Positions 34,043-43,276 of a DNA stretch of 64,000 nucleotides are shown in pieces. The notes beneath the pieces are model-generated. The model saw only the letters and a program-made list of their open reading frames with translations. It made no database searches and had not been told where the DNA came from. The DNA lies in NCBI GenBank assembly GCA_024401475.1, contig JAKSKZ010000010.1, positions 30,499 to 94,498 of the forward strand. The letters run 5' to 3'. Both the position numbers and the translations under genes were made by a program. This DNA comes from Paludibacteraceae bacterium (lineage in GTDB: Bacteria; Bacteroidota; Bacteroidia; Bacteroidales; Paludibacteraceae). Position 1 is the stretch's first letter, and each line of letters begins with the position of its first letter.

Positions 34043-34091
34043 AGTGGACAGTATGTTTTATGAAAACCGTTATTTTCATTATCTGCCCACT
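34043..34091 (-). promoter_or_regulatory. Hairpin in the 5' leader of spt
   Basis: AGTGGACAG (34043-34051) pairs with CTGCCCACT (34083-34091) with one mismatch. Inside it ATGAAAA (34060-34066) pairs with TTTTCAT (34073-34079). Together they form a two-part stem in the leader between the -7 element and the ATG at 33995. It matches no riboswitch I can name. Confidence 0.4.
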
Positions 34092-34105
34092 ACGACAAAT
34101 ATTTG

Positions 34106-34113
34106 CAAATATA
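34106..34113 (-). promoter_or_regulatory. -7 promoter element of spt
   Basis: Reads TATATTTG on the minus strand, giving a leader of about 107 nt that contains the hairpin above. Confidence 0.55.
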
Positions 34114-34171
34114 GTTAATTCGTACAAATTATTTGGTGTTATTTTGAATTTTAAGAATTGAATATTGTATG

Positions 34172-35233
34172 TTAGAAGTGAATGGTTGGTTTTTCTTCTG
34201 CTTTGTCGGATGTTTGTTTTAAAAGTTTCGAGCCATCTTTTATCGTTGTTTTGGTGAGCAATAATCCAATCATCATCCAAACGGTTTCACGGATGCGAGT
34301 TATAAGGCTAATGGAGATTGCCCAACTTGAAGTGAGTCCTAATCCTCCGAATGCTAATAGGAAACCTCCTTCTCTTGTACCTAGTTGTAATGGCGTGAAA
34401 AAGAGTACGTTGGCAAATAGTGATGTGAATGCCATGATTAAAATACAATCGATGTAACTGATCGGGTGCCCGAAGGCAATGAACATGAAATAGATTTCCG
34501 AGCAAGTGAATATTCGAGAAAAGAATTCAATACAAAGAGAGAGGTAAAATCTCCATCTCCTTTCTCCGTGAAGGGCAGCGATTTGTTGGTCAATCAACTC
34601 AATTTCATCCTTTTTCTCTTCTTTGATTTTTTTTATCTTGTTTTTTATAAAAGGAATTTTAGCGAAAAAGTTTAAAGCATTGGAAACGATTCCATTCCTA
34701 TATCCGATAGAAAAAAGATATATGAGCAGAAGGCAAATTCCGAAAGTTGTCGCAAATAATCCCAACCAGCCTTCTTGCATGGGGACATATATTATTACTA
34801 ACAAAATGGAAAACATCCAGAAGCAGAAGTGAGACACGAAGTGCATCATACTGAAAAGGATGACCGAAGATGTGGCTTTGGTCGTGCCGATATACTTTTT
34901 TAGTTCCATTATTTTATAAGGTTCGCCGCCTGCTAATCCAATGGGCGTAGCTGCGTTGTAGGCAAATGTGGAGATGGTGATTTTGTATAGTGTGGCGAAT
35001 TTTATGTTGTACGATTCGGGCGAACCGTCTCGAATGATGAGCATGGCGGAGGTAGTGTTGAACATATAGGCGATGGCCCATACGGCAAGAATGGGGAGAA
35101 ACCACCATCCGGTTTGCTTGATGTTCTCAAAAATGGAACCTAATCCTATTTTATAGATCATGGCCGACAGGGCGATGAGTCCAATGAGGAAGAAAATATT
35201 GTCTGCTGTAATGTTTTTTTTGATTTTATCCAT
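34172..35233 (-). CDS. Flippase-like / lysylphosphatidylglycerol synthase transmembrane-type protein
   Basis: 353 residues with about eight membrane helices, for example NIFFLIGLIALSAMIYKIGL, WWFLPILAVWAIAYMFNT and HFVSHFCFWMFSILLVIIYV. The conserved block AYNAATPIGLAGGEPYKIM (about 91-109) and TPLQLGTREGGFLLAFG are marks of the UPF0104/MprF-type membrane domain family. There is no aminoacyl-transfer domain, so it may move a lipid or a polyprenyl-linked sugar. It is transcribed in the same direction as spt, with the spt promoter between, so a lipid link is plausible but unproven. Confidence 0.75.
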   Translation of the reverse strand: MDKIKKNITADNIFFLIGLIALSAMIYKIGLGSIFENIKQTGWWFLPILAVWAIAYMFNTTSAMLIIRDGSPESYNIKFATLYKITISTFAYNAATPIGLAGGEPYKIMELKKYIGTTKATSSVILFSMMHFVSHFCFWMFSILLVIIYVPMQEGWLGLFATTFGICLLLIYLFSIGYRNGIVSNALNFFAKIPFIKNKIKKIKEEKKDEIELIDQQIAALHGERRWRFYLSLCIEFFSRIFTCSEIYFMFIAFGHPISYIDCILIMAFTSLFANVLFFTPLQLGTREGGFLLAFGGLGLTSSWAISISLITRIRETVWMMIGLLLTKTTIKDGSKLLKQTSDKAEEKPTIHF

Positions 35234-35538
35234 ATTATTGGGGGGATAAGAATTTGAATTTCGTTCTATTATTCAAAGTTAGGGAAAAAGGATAGATTGA
35301 CCAACTCTCTTTGGGCGGGAAATCTTTGGTGCCATTGGTCTTTTTTTTGTCAAAATCCGTCATGGAGATTTGTTCATGTGACAGAATGGCAAGTTTTGTC
35401 ACTTCGTGGGTGGTCTGATGGCGCAATAATGTCAGAAAGATTGTCCGTTTTGGGTTTGGCACAAATTCTGATAAGGTAAATGTGTGGGGCAACCCGATGG
35501 ATTGAAAATAAAGTAAAACAATTAAACATATTAAAGAT
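35234..35538. other. Regulatory region between the flippase-like gene and groES
   Basis: 305 bp divergent region. No CIRCE element is present. It holds an imperfect inverted repeat TGACAGAA (35379-35386) / TTTTGTCA (35394-35401), several further TGTCA/TGACA words, and TTTGGCACAAATTCTGATA (35455-35473), whose TGGCAC and spacing loosely resemble a sigma-54 -24/-12 promoter although the -12 GC is not conserved. No clear TAnnTTTG is seen before groES. Confidence 0.35.
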
Positions 35539-35808
35539 ATGAATATTAAACCATTGGCAGATAGGGTGCTTATAAAGCCAGCCGCTGCAGAACAAAAGAC
35601 AGCAAGTGGAATCATCATTCCAGATTCGGCAAAGGAAAAACCATTGAAGGGTGAGGTTCTTGCAATCGGAACAGGTACTAAGGATGAGGAGATGGTAGTA
35701 AAGGTAGGAGATGTCGTTCTTTATGGTAAGTACGCAGGTACTGAGCTTGAGTTGGACGGCGAGAAATACCTCATCATGCGTCAGAGTGACATTTTGGCTA
35801 TTATTTAA
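35539..35808 (+). CDS. groES: Co-chaperonin GroES
   Basis: 89 residues, normal length. It has the conserved start [20 protein letters not shown], the mobile loop [20 protein letters not shown] and the C-terminal [18 protein letters not shown] block. It forms the heptameric lid of GroEL. groEL starts 42 nt downstream in the same operon. Confidence 0.97.
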   Translation: MNIKPLADRVLIKPAAAEQKTASGIIIPDSAKEKPLKGEVLAIGTGTKDEEMVVKVGDVVLYGKYAGTELELDGEKYLIMRQSDILAII

Positions 35809-35844
35809 TTCATGGCGTCTTTAATTTTGACTTTAAAAAACTAA

Positions 35845-37485
<1,641 letters not shown>

Positions 37486-37507
37486 TTCCGAACATAAAGC
37501 AAAATAG

Positions 37508-37539
37508 AAAAGGCAATCTCGAGAGGGGTTGCCTTTTTT
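37508..37539 (+). terminator. Rho-independent terminator after groEL
   Basis: AAAAGGCAA (37508-37516) pairs perfectly with TTGCCTTTT (37529-37537), followed by T; inner bases also pair partly. Confidence 0.88.
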
Positions 37540-37578
37540 GCGTTATTAGCAAGCGGTGCCTATTATTGTGTTTGCTGA

Positions 37579-37872
37579 TTTAACCGTACATTTGTTACGA
37601 TATTCGTTGGATTTAACCGTGTATTTATTACAATATTCGTTGGGTTTAACCGTACATTTATTACAATATTCGTTAGATTTAACCGTATATTTGTTACGAT
37701 ATTCGTTGGTTTTAACCGTATATTTGTTACAATATTCGTTGGATTTAACCGTATATTTATTACAACATCCATTGATATTAACCGTATATTTATTACAACA
37801 TTCGCTGAAATTAACCGTACATTTGTTACGATATTATTTGAATTTAACGGTGAGTTTGTTATATTTGTGGCA
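37579..37872 (+). repeat. Nine tandem 33-bp repeats containing -7-like motifs
   Basis: Contiguous units of exactly 33 bp start at 37579, 37612, 37645, 37678, 37711, 37744, 37777, 37810 and 37843, with no spacers. Consensus TTTAACCGTATATTTGTTAC followed by AATATTCGTTGGA. Several units contain TATATTTG or TACATTTG, i.e. the Bacteroidota -7 pattern TAnnTTTG; others have TTTATT instead. The last, shortened unit ends in TATATTTG (37860-37867), 31 nt before the ATPase ATG. Both strands are open across it only because 33 is a multiple of 3. Confidence 0.9.
37860..37867 (+). promoter_or_regulatory. -7 element at the end of the repeat array, probable ATPase promoter
   Basis: TATATTTG, exact consensus, about 31 nt before the ATG at 37899. 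It is the last of the row of similar motifs in the array. Confidence 0.55.
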
Positions 37873-37898
37873 TGTTAATGATTGAAAATTAATGTGAT

Positions 37899-39251
37899 AT
37901 GGTTTGTTTTAATAGAAGCGCTTTGGAGTGTCTGAGAAATTGGAAAATTTCTGACTGTAGAAAACCACTTATATTGAGAGGTGCCCGTCAAGTAGGGAAA
38001 ACGACTATCGTGACACAATTTGCTGAGGAATACGATGTTTTTCTTCATCTGAATTTAGAAAAGGAGGATGATCGTAAATTGTTTGAAGACTATGGAGATG
38101 TCAATGAGCTCATTCGTGCTGTTTTTATGTCAAAGGGAAAAACTTTGGTCTCGAAAAATGTTTTGCTTTTCATAGACGAGATACAAAATTCAAAAAAGGC
38201 AGTGGCGATGTTGCGATATTTTTACGAAGAGGCAAACCATATTCATGTTATCGGGGCAGGGTCATTGCTTGAAACGCTAATGGATGTTCGTAAGATTTCA
38301 TTCCCTGTAGGACGTGTTCAATATTTAGCTCTTCGGCCCTGTTCATTTACGGAGTTTTTAGGAGCCATGGGCGATGAAATGGATTTGGAGTTGGTCTCTA
38401 AGGTTGATGTCCCCAATATAATCCACAATCGTTTAATGCTTCGTTTTAAGGAGTATATGTTATGTGGAGGCATGCCAGCTGCAATAGTTCAGTATTCTCG
38501 AAATAGGGATATATTAAGTGTGAAGAATGTGTATGAATCTTTGCTCTTGTCTTATCGTGATGATGTGGAAAAATATACGAGTAGTCTTTCTGCAACAAAA
38601 GTGATAAGGAGTATTTTGAGCAATGGTTGGAAATGTGCAGCAGAGACTATCTCATTTGAGGGGTTCGCTGGAACTAATTTCCGTTCAAGGGAAATGAGTG
38701 GGGCTTTCCAAATTATATCGAAGGCTATGCTGCTTGAACTCGTATATCCTACGTCTAATGTTCAGATACCAATGATGCCAAATATGCGCAAACGGCCTAA
38801 ATTGTTGTGGCTTGATACGGGTTTGGTTAATTATGTGGCAGGTATTCAGCGCGATGTTTTTTCGGTGGCTGAAATAAGTGATGTTTGGCGTGGCCGGGTT
38901 GCCGAACATGTTGTCGGTCAGGAACTTCTGACTCTTAGTGACGATGTTTCTGCTCAACGTTCTTTTTGGAGAAGCGACAGAGTTGGGTCGGAAGCAGAAG
39001 TCGATTTTGTGTATCAATATAAGGGGCTTATTATACCAATTGAAGTGAAATCGGGACACAATGCAAGATTGAAGTCGTTGCATCTATTTATGGACGCGGC
39101 GCCTCATGATATTGCAGTGCGGGTATGGTCCAATCCATTGTCTGTTGATGAAGTGAAAACTTCTCAGGGAAAGGTCTTTCGTCTCGTCAATTTGCCATTC
39201 TATTACGTCGGGCAACTTGAAAAAGTTTTAGATAAACTGTGCAACTTGTAA
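37899..39251 (+). CDS. AAA ATPase with DUF4143 (ATPase_2 / AAA_14 type)
   Basis: 450 residues. Walker A GARQVGKTTIV (about 28-38), Walker B NVLLFIDEIQ (about 87-96), sensor region HVIGAGSLLE, then RPCSFTEFLGAM. The C-terminal DUF4143 part has WRGRVAEHVVGQELL and the nuclease-like FWRSDRVGSEAEVDFVYQYKG, IIPIEVKSG (E-x-K, about 385-389). These ATPases are common accessory genes with unclear function, often variable between strains. It has the repeat array as its upstream region and its own terminator. Confidence 0.88.
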   Translation: MVCFNRSALECLRNWKISDCRKPLILRGARQVGKTTIVTQFAEEYDVFLHLNLEKEDDRKLFEDYGDVNELIRAVFMSKGKTLVSKNVLLFIDEIQNSKKAVAMLRYFYEEANHIHVIGAGSLLETLMDVRKISFPVGRVQYLALRPCSFTEFLGAMGDEMDLELVSKVDVPNIIHNRLMLRFKEYMLCGGMPAAIVQYSRNRDILSVKNVYESLLLSYRDDVEKYTSSLSATKVIRSILSNGWKCAAETISFEGFAGTNFRSREMSGAFQIISKAMLLELVYPTSNVQIPMMPNMRKRPKLLWLDTGLVNYVAGIQRDVFSVAEISDVWRGRVAEHVVGQELLTLSDDVSAQRSFWRSDRVGSEAEVDFVYQYKGLIIPIEVKSGHNARLKSLHLFMDAAPHDIAVRVWSNPLSVDEVKTSQGKVFRLVNLPFYYVGQLEKVLDKLCNL

Positions 39252-39261
39252 AATATGTATA

Positions 39262-39313
39262 AAGTCTCACTCTTCAAGCCTTAGAGGCATCTCTTTTGGA
39301 AAGTGTGAGACTT
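39262..39313 (+). terminator. Hairpin terminator after the ATPase gene
   Basis: AAGTCTCAC (39262-39270) pairs perfectly with GTGAGACTT (39305-39313), with a small inner GCCT/AGGC hairpin; T-rich sequence follows. The right arm lies in the duplicated segment described at 39298-39369. Confidence 0.6.
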
Positions 39314-39369
39314 ATTGGTTTATTTTCCGTCTCCGCTATGACCGCCACCGGAATGCGTTTGCTTCGTGA
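39298..39369 (-). pseudogene. Duplicated 3'-end fragment of the DUF4178 gene
   Basis: About 72 bp matching 40110-40181: both contain GTGTGAG, CTTATTGGTTTATTTTCCG, CTCCGCTATGACCGCCACC and CTGCTTCG-like CTTCG. In 40110-40181 this is the end of the DUF4178 gene (encoding the SGGGHSGGGK tail) plus its 3' flank. Here one base is missing, so the frame is broken, and the rest of the gene is absent. The beta-barrel gene lies between the two copies. Confidence 0.75.
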
Positions 39370-39385
39370 AACACAGATTTACATC

Positions 39386-40030
39386 TTACCAATAGTATTT
39401 CATGCCGGCTGAGAAAAGATAGTTGCCACAACCCAATTCGGCAAAGCCCCTAAGTTGGCTACCGCCAGCTTCCAAGCAGATTGGTGACACCTGAAATTCG
39501 AATTTGGCCTTGTTCTCATTGTACGAAGCCATCAAGTCTGTTCGTTCGCTATTCATTTCCCTTACATTAATGGCCGCGCCCAACGCAAATTTGCTATACA
39601 TAGCCACATGTTCGTGACTGAACCAGTAAAGTTGTACTTTAGGCAAGATTCCGATGAATTGCGACTTCAGTTCGCCCACATAAGCGTCACTATATTTTTC
39701 ATTTGCATATCCTGTTTTCACGTCGTGGCGGTAACTCATATAACTGGCCATAACACCAAGACGAACCTTTGTACTCAAGGCAAGCGAATAGTCGATACTA
39801 ATCGATCCAGACCTGTGTTCCAAAGAACTTTCAAATTCGGCTTCACAATCTTGAATGTGGAGTCCCGGCTCAATGCCATCTAACAAATCGTAGATGGAAT
39901 AAAGACCATAGCTGACCGAAATCTCACTCTTCGGCAATTCGTATTGTGGATTCTCGTTGCCACGATAACGATAACAAAAGGCATTCTGTGCAATCAACAT
40001 GAATGTAGTTAACAAGAAACAATACCTCAT
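39386..40030 (-). CDS. Outer-membrane beta-barrel protein of unknown function
   Basis: 214 residues: signal peptide (about 1-19, MRYCFLLTTFMLIAQNAFC) and alternating amphipathic strands (SEISVSYGLYSIYDLLDG, KVRLGVMASYMSYRH, KVQLYWFSHEHVAMYSKFALGAAINV), ending in the aromatic YLFSAGMKYYW, a typical barrel C-terminus. Probably an eight-stranded OmpX/OmpW-like barrel. It follows the DUF4178 gene with a 101-nt gap containing its own -7 element. Confidence 0.7.
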   Translation of the reverse strand: MRYCFLLTTFMLIAQNAFCYRYRGNENPQYELPKSEISVSYGLYSIYDLLDGIEPGLHIQDCEAEFESSLEHRSGSISIDYSLALSTKVRLGVMASYMSYRHDVKTGYANEKYSDAYVGELKSQFIGILPKVQLYWFSHEHVAMYSKFALGAAINVREMNSERTDLMASYNENKAKFEFQVSPICLEAGGSQLRGFAELGCGNYLFSAGMKYYW

Positions 40031-40060
40031 AAGCGATAAATTTTAATTTTGTTGTTGCTA

Positions 40061-40068
40061 CAAATATA
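40061..40068 (-). promoter_or_regulatory. -7 promoter element of the beta-barrel gene
   Basis: Reads TATATTTG on the minus strand, about 31 nt before the ATG at 40030. Confidence 0.55.
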
Positions 40069-40131
40069 ACATGTGTGTCTCTTTTAGACAACCTTAAGTT
40101 ACCATTTTGGGGAAGTGTGAGCCTTATTGGT

Positions 40132-41247
40132 TTATTTTCCGCCTCCGCTATGACCGCCACCTGAGCTACGTCTGCTTCGAGAGACTTCTCTGACGCTTGA
40201 AGAGTAGCTGTCATAGTCGTTTGATCGAGATGTGAAGAAGGAGTAGTGGTGTCTTCTTCTATGATGCACAGTTGATTTGCTGATGGTCGAATCAGCTTCG
40301 AATCCCTGATTCTCGTAAAAGGCTGTATAGAATCGTTGGGAACTGCTGTCAGCACAATAGAGCGGCTCATCCAAATTTTCCAAAGTCCATTCTCGGGTGG
40401 CAACATGGAGATATAGAGTGTCGGTCTTCTGTTGATTCTTATCGACGGGGTTGTAGATGAAGCAATACTCATCTTGGGTTAGAATGCCGATGTTGGCTGG
40501 GGAACCTTCTTCTTGCTGAATACTGGTTGTCTCTCCTTGTCGTTGGTCGATGATGAATCTTGCAACATGGTCGGCATTGTAGGCATTTGTGTATTTGTAA
40601 ACGGTTGCATACTTCTTTCCTTTGCCTGTGATGTAGGTGACAGGTTCATAGGCATTCGATTTTTTGAGAATCTTTTCTATGGAGTCCACCTTGTTTTTGA
40701 AATAGTCAATGCCAAAGCTTACACCCCATAAACCTAACGCGGCAAGGACATAGACAAGAGTAGCTTGCCAATCCGATATTCCGCTTCGTTTTGATTCCGA
40801 AGAGCCTTTTTTGAGTAGTTTTATCGAATTCTTAGCAATCTTCTCTCCTGAACAATATTCTGTTTCGTCGTCCCATTTTTCTACGGAATAATATTCGCCT
40901 GTCTTTTTGTTGGAATATTCCCAAAATTGGGCTGAGTCAGAAGGGTAGACGTCAACATCGTTGAAGGCGTTTTCGACAATTTCCTTCCCGTTCTCTAATA
41001 GTTCCCAATCGTAAAGATCAGTCTTCTTTGGACATGGTTCCCAATAGACGCAATCATCTTCGTCGATGGAGAGCCAACCTATGTGGAATCGATCACCTCT
41101 AACGGATACTTTATATTCGTCCCATCTATATTTCTGGTTGTCTTTGTATTCTATTCTTCCTGTGATGACGTAAACTTTGCCTTTGAATTGAAGCGTGTCT
41201 CCGACGTGGAATCGATTGTCATCTACTATTGTGTTTTTATCGCTCAT
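40132..41247 (-). CDS. DUF4178-domain membrane protein of the speD operon
   Basis: 371 residues. The N-terminal part (about 10-150) has the DUF4178 pattern: FHVGDTLQFKGKVYVITGRIEY, WDEYKVSV, HIGWLSIDEDDCVYWE, and later WEYSNKKTGEYYSVEKWDDETEYCSGE. One membrane helix lies at about 165-182 (TLVYVLAALGLWGVSFGI). The outer domain ends in a basic then glycine-rich tail (SRSRRSSGGGHSGGGK). DUF4178 genes often travel with speD-like and membrane spermidine-synthase-like genes, as here (6 nt downstream of the synthase). Function unknown; perhaps envelope stress or polyamine-linked modification. Confidence 0.75.
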   Translation of the reverse strand: MSDKNTIVDDNRFHVGDTLQFKGKVYVITGRIEYKDNQKYRWDEYKVSVRGDRFHIGWLSIDEDDCVYWEPCPKKTDLYDWELLENGKEIVENAFNDVDVYPSDSAQFWEYSNKKTGEYYSVEKWDDETEYCSGEKIAKNSIKLLKKGSSESKRSGISDWQATLVYVLAALGLWGVSFGIDYFKNKVDSIEKILKKSNAYEPVTYITGKGKKYATVYKYTNAYNADHVARFIIDQRQGETTSIQQEEGSPANIGILTQDEYCFIYNPVDKNQQKTDTLYLHVATREWTLENLDEPLYCADSSSQRFYTAFYENQGFEADSTISKSTVHHRRRHHYSFFTSRSNDYDSYSSSVREVSRSRRSSGGGHSGGGK

Positions 41248-41253
41248 ATTGTT

Positions 41254-42759
41254 TTATCTCCATTTTTTGTCGGCATCTCCATAATATTTCATGAGGATGG
41301 GCTTGGTTAGTGTATTGATATTTATTTCCTCTTCAGGCCTCTCGTCTTTGGCAAAGGCAAAGAGCGTTTGGCATCTCTCTTTTGTTAGAAATCTGGTCGG
41401 AACGCAGAAGTCGAATTGTGTGTCCATTTCCTGAAATGTGGCTAAATTGAATCCCCAATCGCCGAAACTTGGTACTTCCAAGTGATAGGGCAGAACGTGG
41501 AATCCTTCACTGGCAATGGTGTGGTGAATGCACCAAAATGCCTCCGTCGCATAGTAGGGACTTGTGGATTGAACTGCCATGACACCTTGCTCTGTCATCG
41601 ATTTCTTGCATAATCGGTAGAATATGTTGGTGTAAAGCTTGTTCAAAGCCTCATTGTTGGGATCTGGAAGGTCTATGATGATGACGTCGTATTTTAATTT
41701 GTTGTTTATTAGGAATTTATATGCGTCATCGTTTATCACTTCCATCTTCGGGTCTGTTAGCGAATGGTTGTTTAAATTGGATATTAATGCGTTTTCGCAG
41801 CAGACGTGAATGATTTCCTTGTCTAAATCCACCAAGGTGATTTTTTTAACTTCATCGTATTTTAAAATTTCGCGGGCGGCCAATCCGTCTCCACCTCCTA
41901 ATATCAGAATGTTTTCCTTTTTCTCGGCTTTTGTCATCGCCAAGTGTACGAGGGCTTCATGGTATCGATATTCGTCTTGCGAGGAGAATTGGACATTTCC
42001 GTTGATGAACAAACGGAGGTCATCTCTGTGTCGTGTCAATACGATGTGTTGGTATTTTGTCTGTTTTACATAGATGACTTTATCTTGATACAATCCTTCT
42101 TCTACGAATTTTGATACGTTTTCGGAGCAAATCGTCCCTATTAGTAGCATACCTAATAGTGTAAGCGTTAAGCAGAGAATTTCGTTATAGTGACGAATCT
42201 TTTCCTTGTATTTTAAAATGATGATGAGGGCCGTGACGATATTGAGCGAACCCGTCAAAAAGGCAGTGCAGAAGTAGCCTAAGTGGGGGAGCAGCAGTAG
42301 CGGAAAGGCGATGGAACCAATCAGTCCGCCAATGTAGTCGAAACTGAAAATAGACGAAATGGTCACTCGCAGGTTGTTCTCGTCGTTTTCTATGATGCGT
42401 GTCAGAATGGGAATTTCCATGCCGACAAAGATGCCTATGGTGAGAATGACAAGATACATGATGATTTGATAGCAAACAAGGTAAATGTTTGCGAGGAATA
42501 GGATGAGCGTGCTGAGTCCGCCTATTACACCCACGCCAATCTCCACGCCAACGAAATAATTGAAAAGGTTGGACTTGACGAATTTGCTCAAGTAAGAGCC
42601 CAAACCCATGGCCGACATATATATTCCGATGGTGACAGAATATTGAAGCACGCTGTCTCCTTTGAGAAAGGAACTTAGTGCGCTGATTATTAGCTCGTAG
42701 CAGATTGAACAACCTGATATAATCAAGGTTGTCAGCATCAGTAACTTATATTTAGACAT
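41254..42759 (-). CDS. Membrane-bound spermidine-synthase-like aminopropyltransferase
   Basis: 501 residues. The first about 215 hold seven membrane helices (for example MLTTLIISGCSICYELIISA, YLVILTIGIFVGMEIPILT). The C-terminal part is a SpeE-like domain: YQHIVLTRHRDDLRLFINGN (start), ENILILGGGDGLAAREILKY (nucleotide loop, about 291-310), TLVDLDKEI, YDVIIIDLPDPNN (catalytic Asp region) and LYTNIFYRLCKK. This is the fused type that uses decarboxylated SAM made by SpeD, whose gene overlaps this one by 8 nt upstream. The acceptor amine is unknown. Confidence 0.87.
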   Translation of the reverse strand: MSKYKLLMLTTLIISGCSICYELIISALSSFLKGDSVLQYSVTIGIYMSAMGLGSYLSKFVKSNLFNYFVGVEIGVGVIGGLSTLILFLANIYLVCYQIIMYLVILTIGIFVGMEIPILTRIIENDENNLRVTISSIFSFDYIGGLIGSIAFPLLLLPHLGYFCTAFLTGSLNIVTALIIILKYKEKIRHYNEILCLTLTLLGMLLIGTICSENVSKFVEEGLYQDKVIYVKQTKYQHIVLTRHRDDLRLFINGNVQFSSQDEYRYHEALVHLAMTKAEKKENILILGGGDGLAAREILKYDEVKKITLVDLDKEIIHVCCENALISNLNNHSLTDPKMEVINDDAYKFLINNKLKYDVIIIDLPDPNNEALNKLYTNIFYRLCKKSMTEQGVMAVQSTSPYYATEAFWCIHHTIASEGFHVLPYHLEVPSFGDWGFNLATFQEMDTQFDFCVPTRFLTKERCQTLFAFAKDERPEEEININTLTKPILMKYYGDADKKWR

Positions 42760-43108
42760 TCTCAGTTGCTTGTTTTGTCAATGCCCGATCTATGAGTTTG
42801 GATTGATAGTCGGAGGCATGAAAGTCATTTTTTATTTCGTCGAGAAAATTAACAGGAAAATCATCTTCGCAAGAGAACAGATCAAGTGCTATCGTCTTTT
42901 TCTCGGGCCATGTGTGTATTGCGATGTGTGACTTTGCAATGATGGCCACATAGGTTATCCCTATTGGTTGGAATAGGTGATAAGATTCGTTGACAATGAC
43001 TGAATGAATGTGGTTTACGATTTTGTGGGCGATTTCCCGTATAAAATTGATGTCGTTTAGAGCATCATTGCCACAATCGTAAAAGTTTGCTACTAACTGT
43101 TTTGCCAT
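42752..43108 (-). CDS. speD: S-adenosylmethionine decarboxylase proenzyme (SpeD, type 1B-like)
   Basis: 118 residues. Core motif YVAIIAKSHIAIHTWPE (about 53-69): the serine after AK is the self-cleavage site that becomes the pyruvoyl group, and the following His-x-x-x-His-T-W-P-E is diagnostic. Here the residue before Ser is Lys, where the family usually has Glu (E-S-H). Later D-L-F-S-C holds the catalytic cysteine (about 76-80). It makes decarboxylated SAM, the aminopropyl donor for the synthase encoded next. Confidence 0.9.
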   Translation of the reverse strand: MAKQLVANFYDCGNDALNDINFIREIAHKIVNHIHSVIVNESYHLFQPIGITYVAIIAKSHIAIHTWPEKKTIALDLFSCEDDFPVNFLDEIKNDFHASDYQSKLIDRALTKQATENV

Positions 43109-43201
43109 TTAATATTCTCTTTGGGAATGACAACTTGATAATGGATGCAAATTTCGGAAAAAAAGATAAAATTGCAATAGATTGCCAAAAATGTTATATT
43201 T

Positions 43202-43255
43202 TCGCAAGGAGTCCTTTACGCCTTGATTTTGATTGGGCGAATTATAGAGGTCGCT
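43202..43255 (+). repeat. Possible remnant of the miniature element
   Basis: GATTGGGCGAATTATAGAGGTCGC (in part GAATTATAGAGGTCGC, ending about 43254) resembles the right terminus of the 60263-60525 copy; upstream similarity is weak. It lies just before the helicase start. Confidence 0.35.
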
Positions 43256-43276
43256 ATTCTAAAATCACTTGCAGAG

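Noticed and set aside
37579..37872. CRISPR array
   Set aside because: Repeat units are contiguous with no unique spacers, differ from each other, and no cas gene is present.
37556..37885. Reading frame of 109 residues (and one on the minus strand) made of 11-residue repeats such as LTVYLLQYSLD
   Set aside because: It is only the translation of the 33-bp DNA repeats, which are open in several frames because 33 is divisible by three; no start context and strongly biased composition.
43223..43276. Earlier start of the SF2 helicase at 43223
   Set aside because: The extra 18 residues come from a stretch resembling the miniature element; the ATG at 43277 starts a plausible soluble N-terminus.
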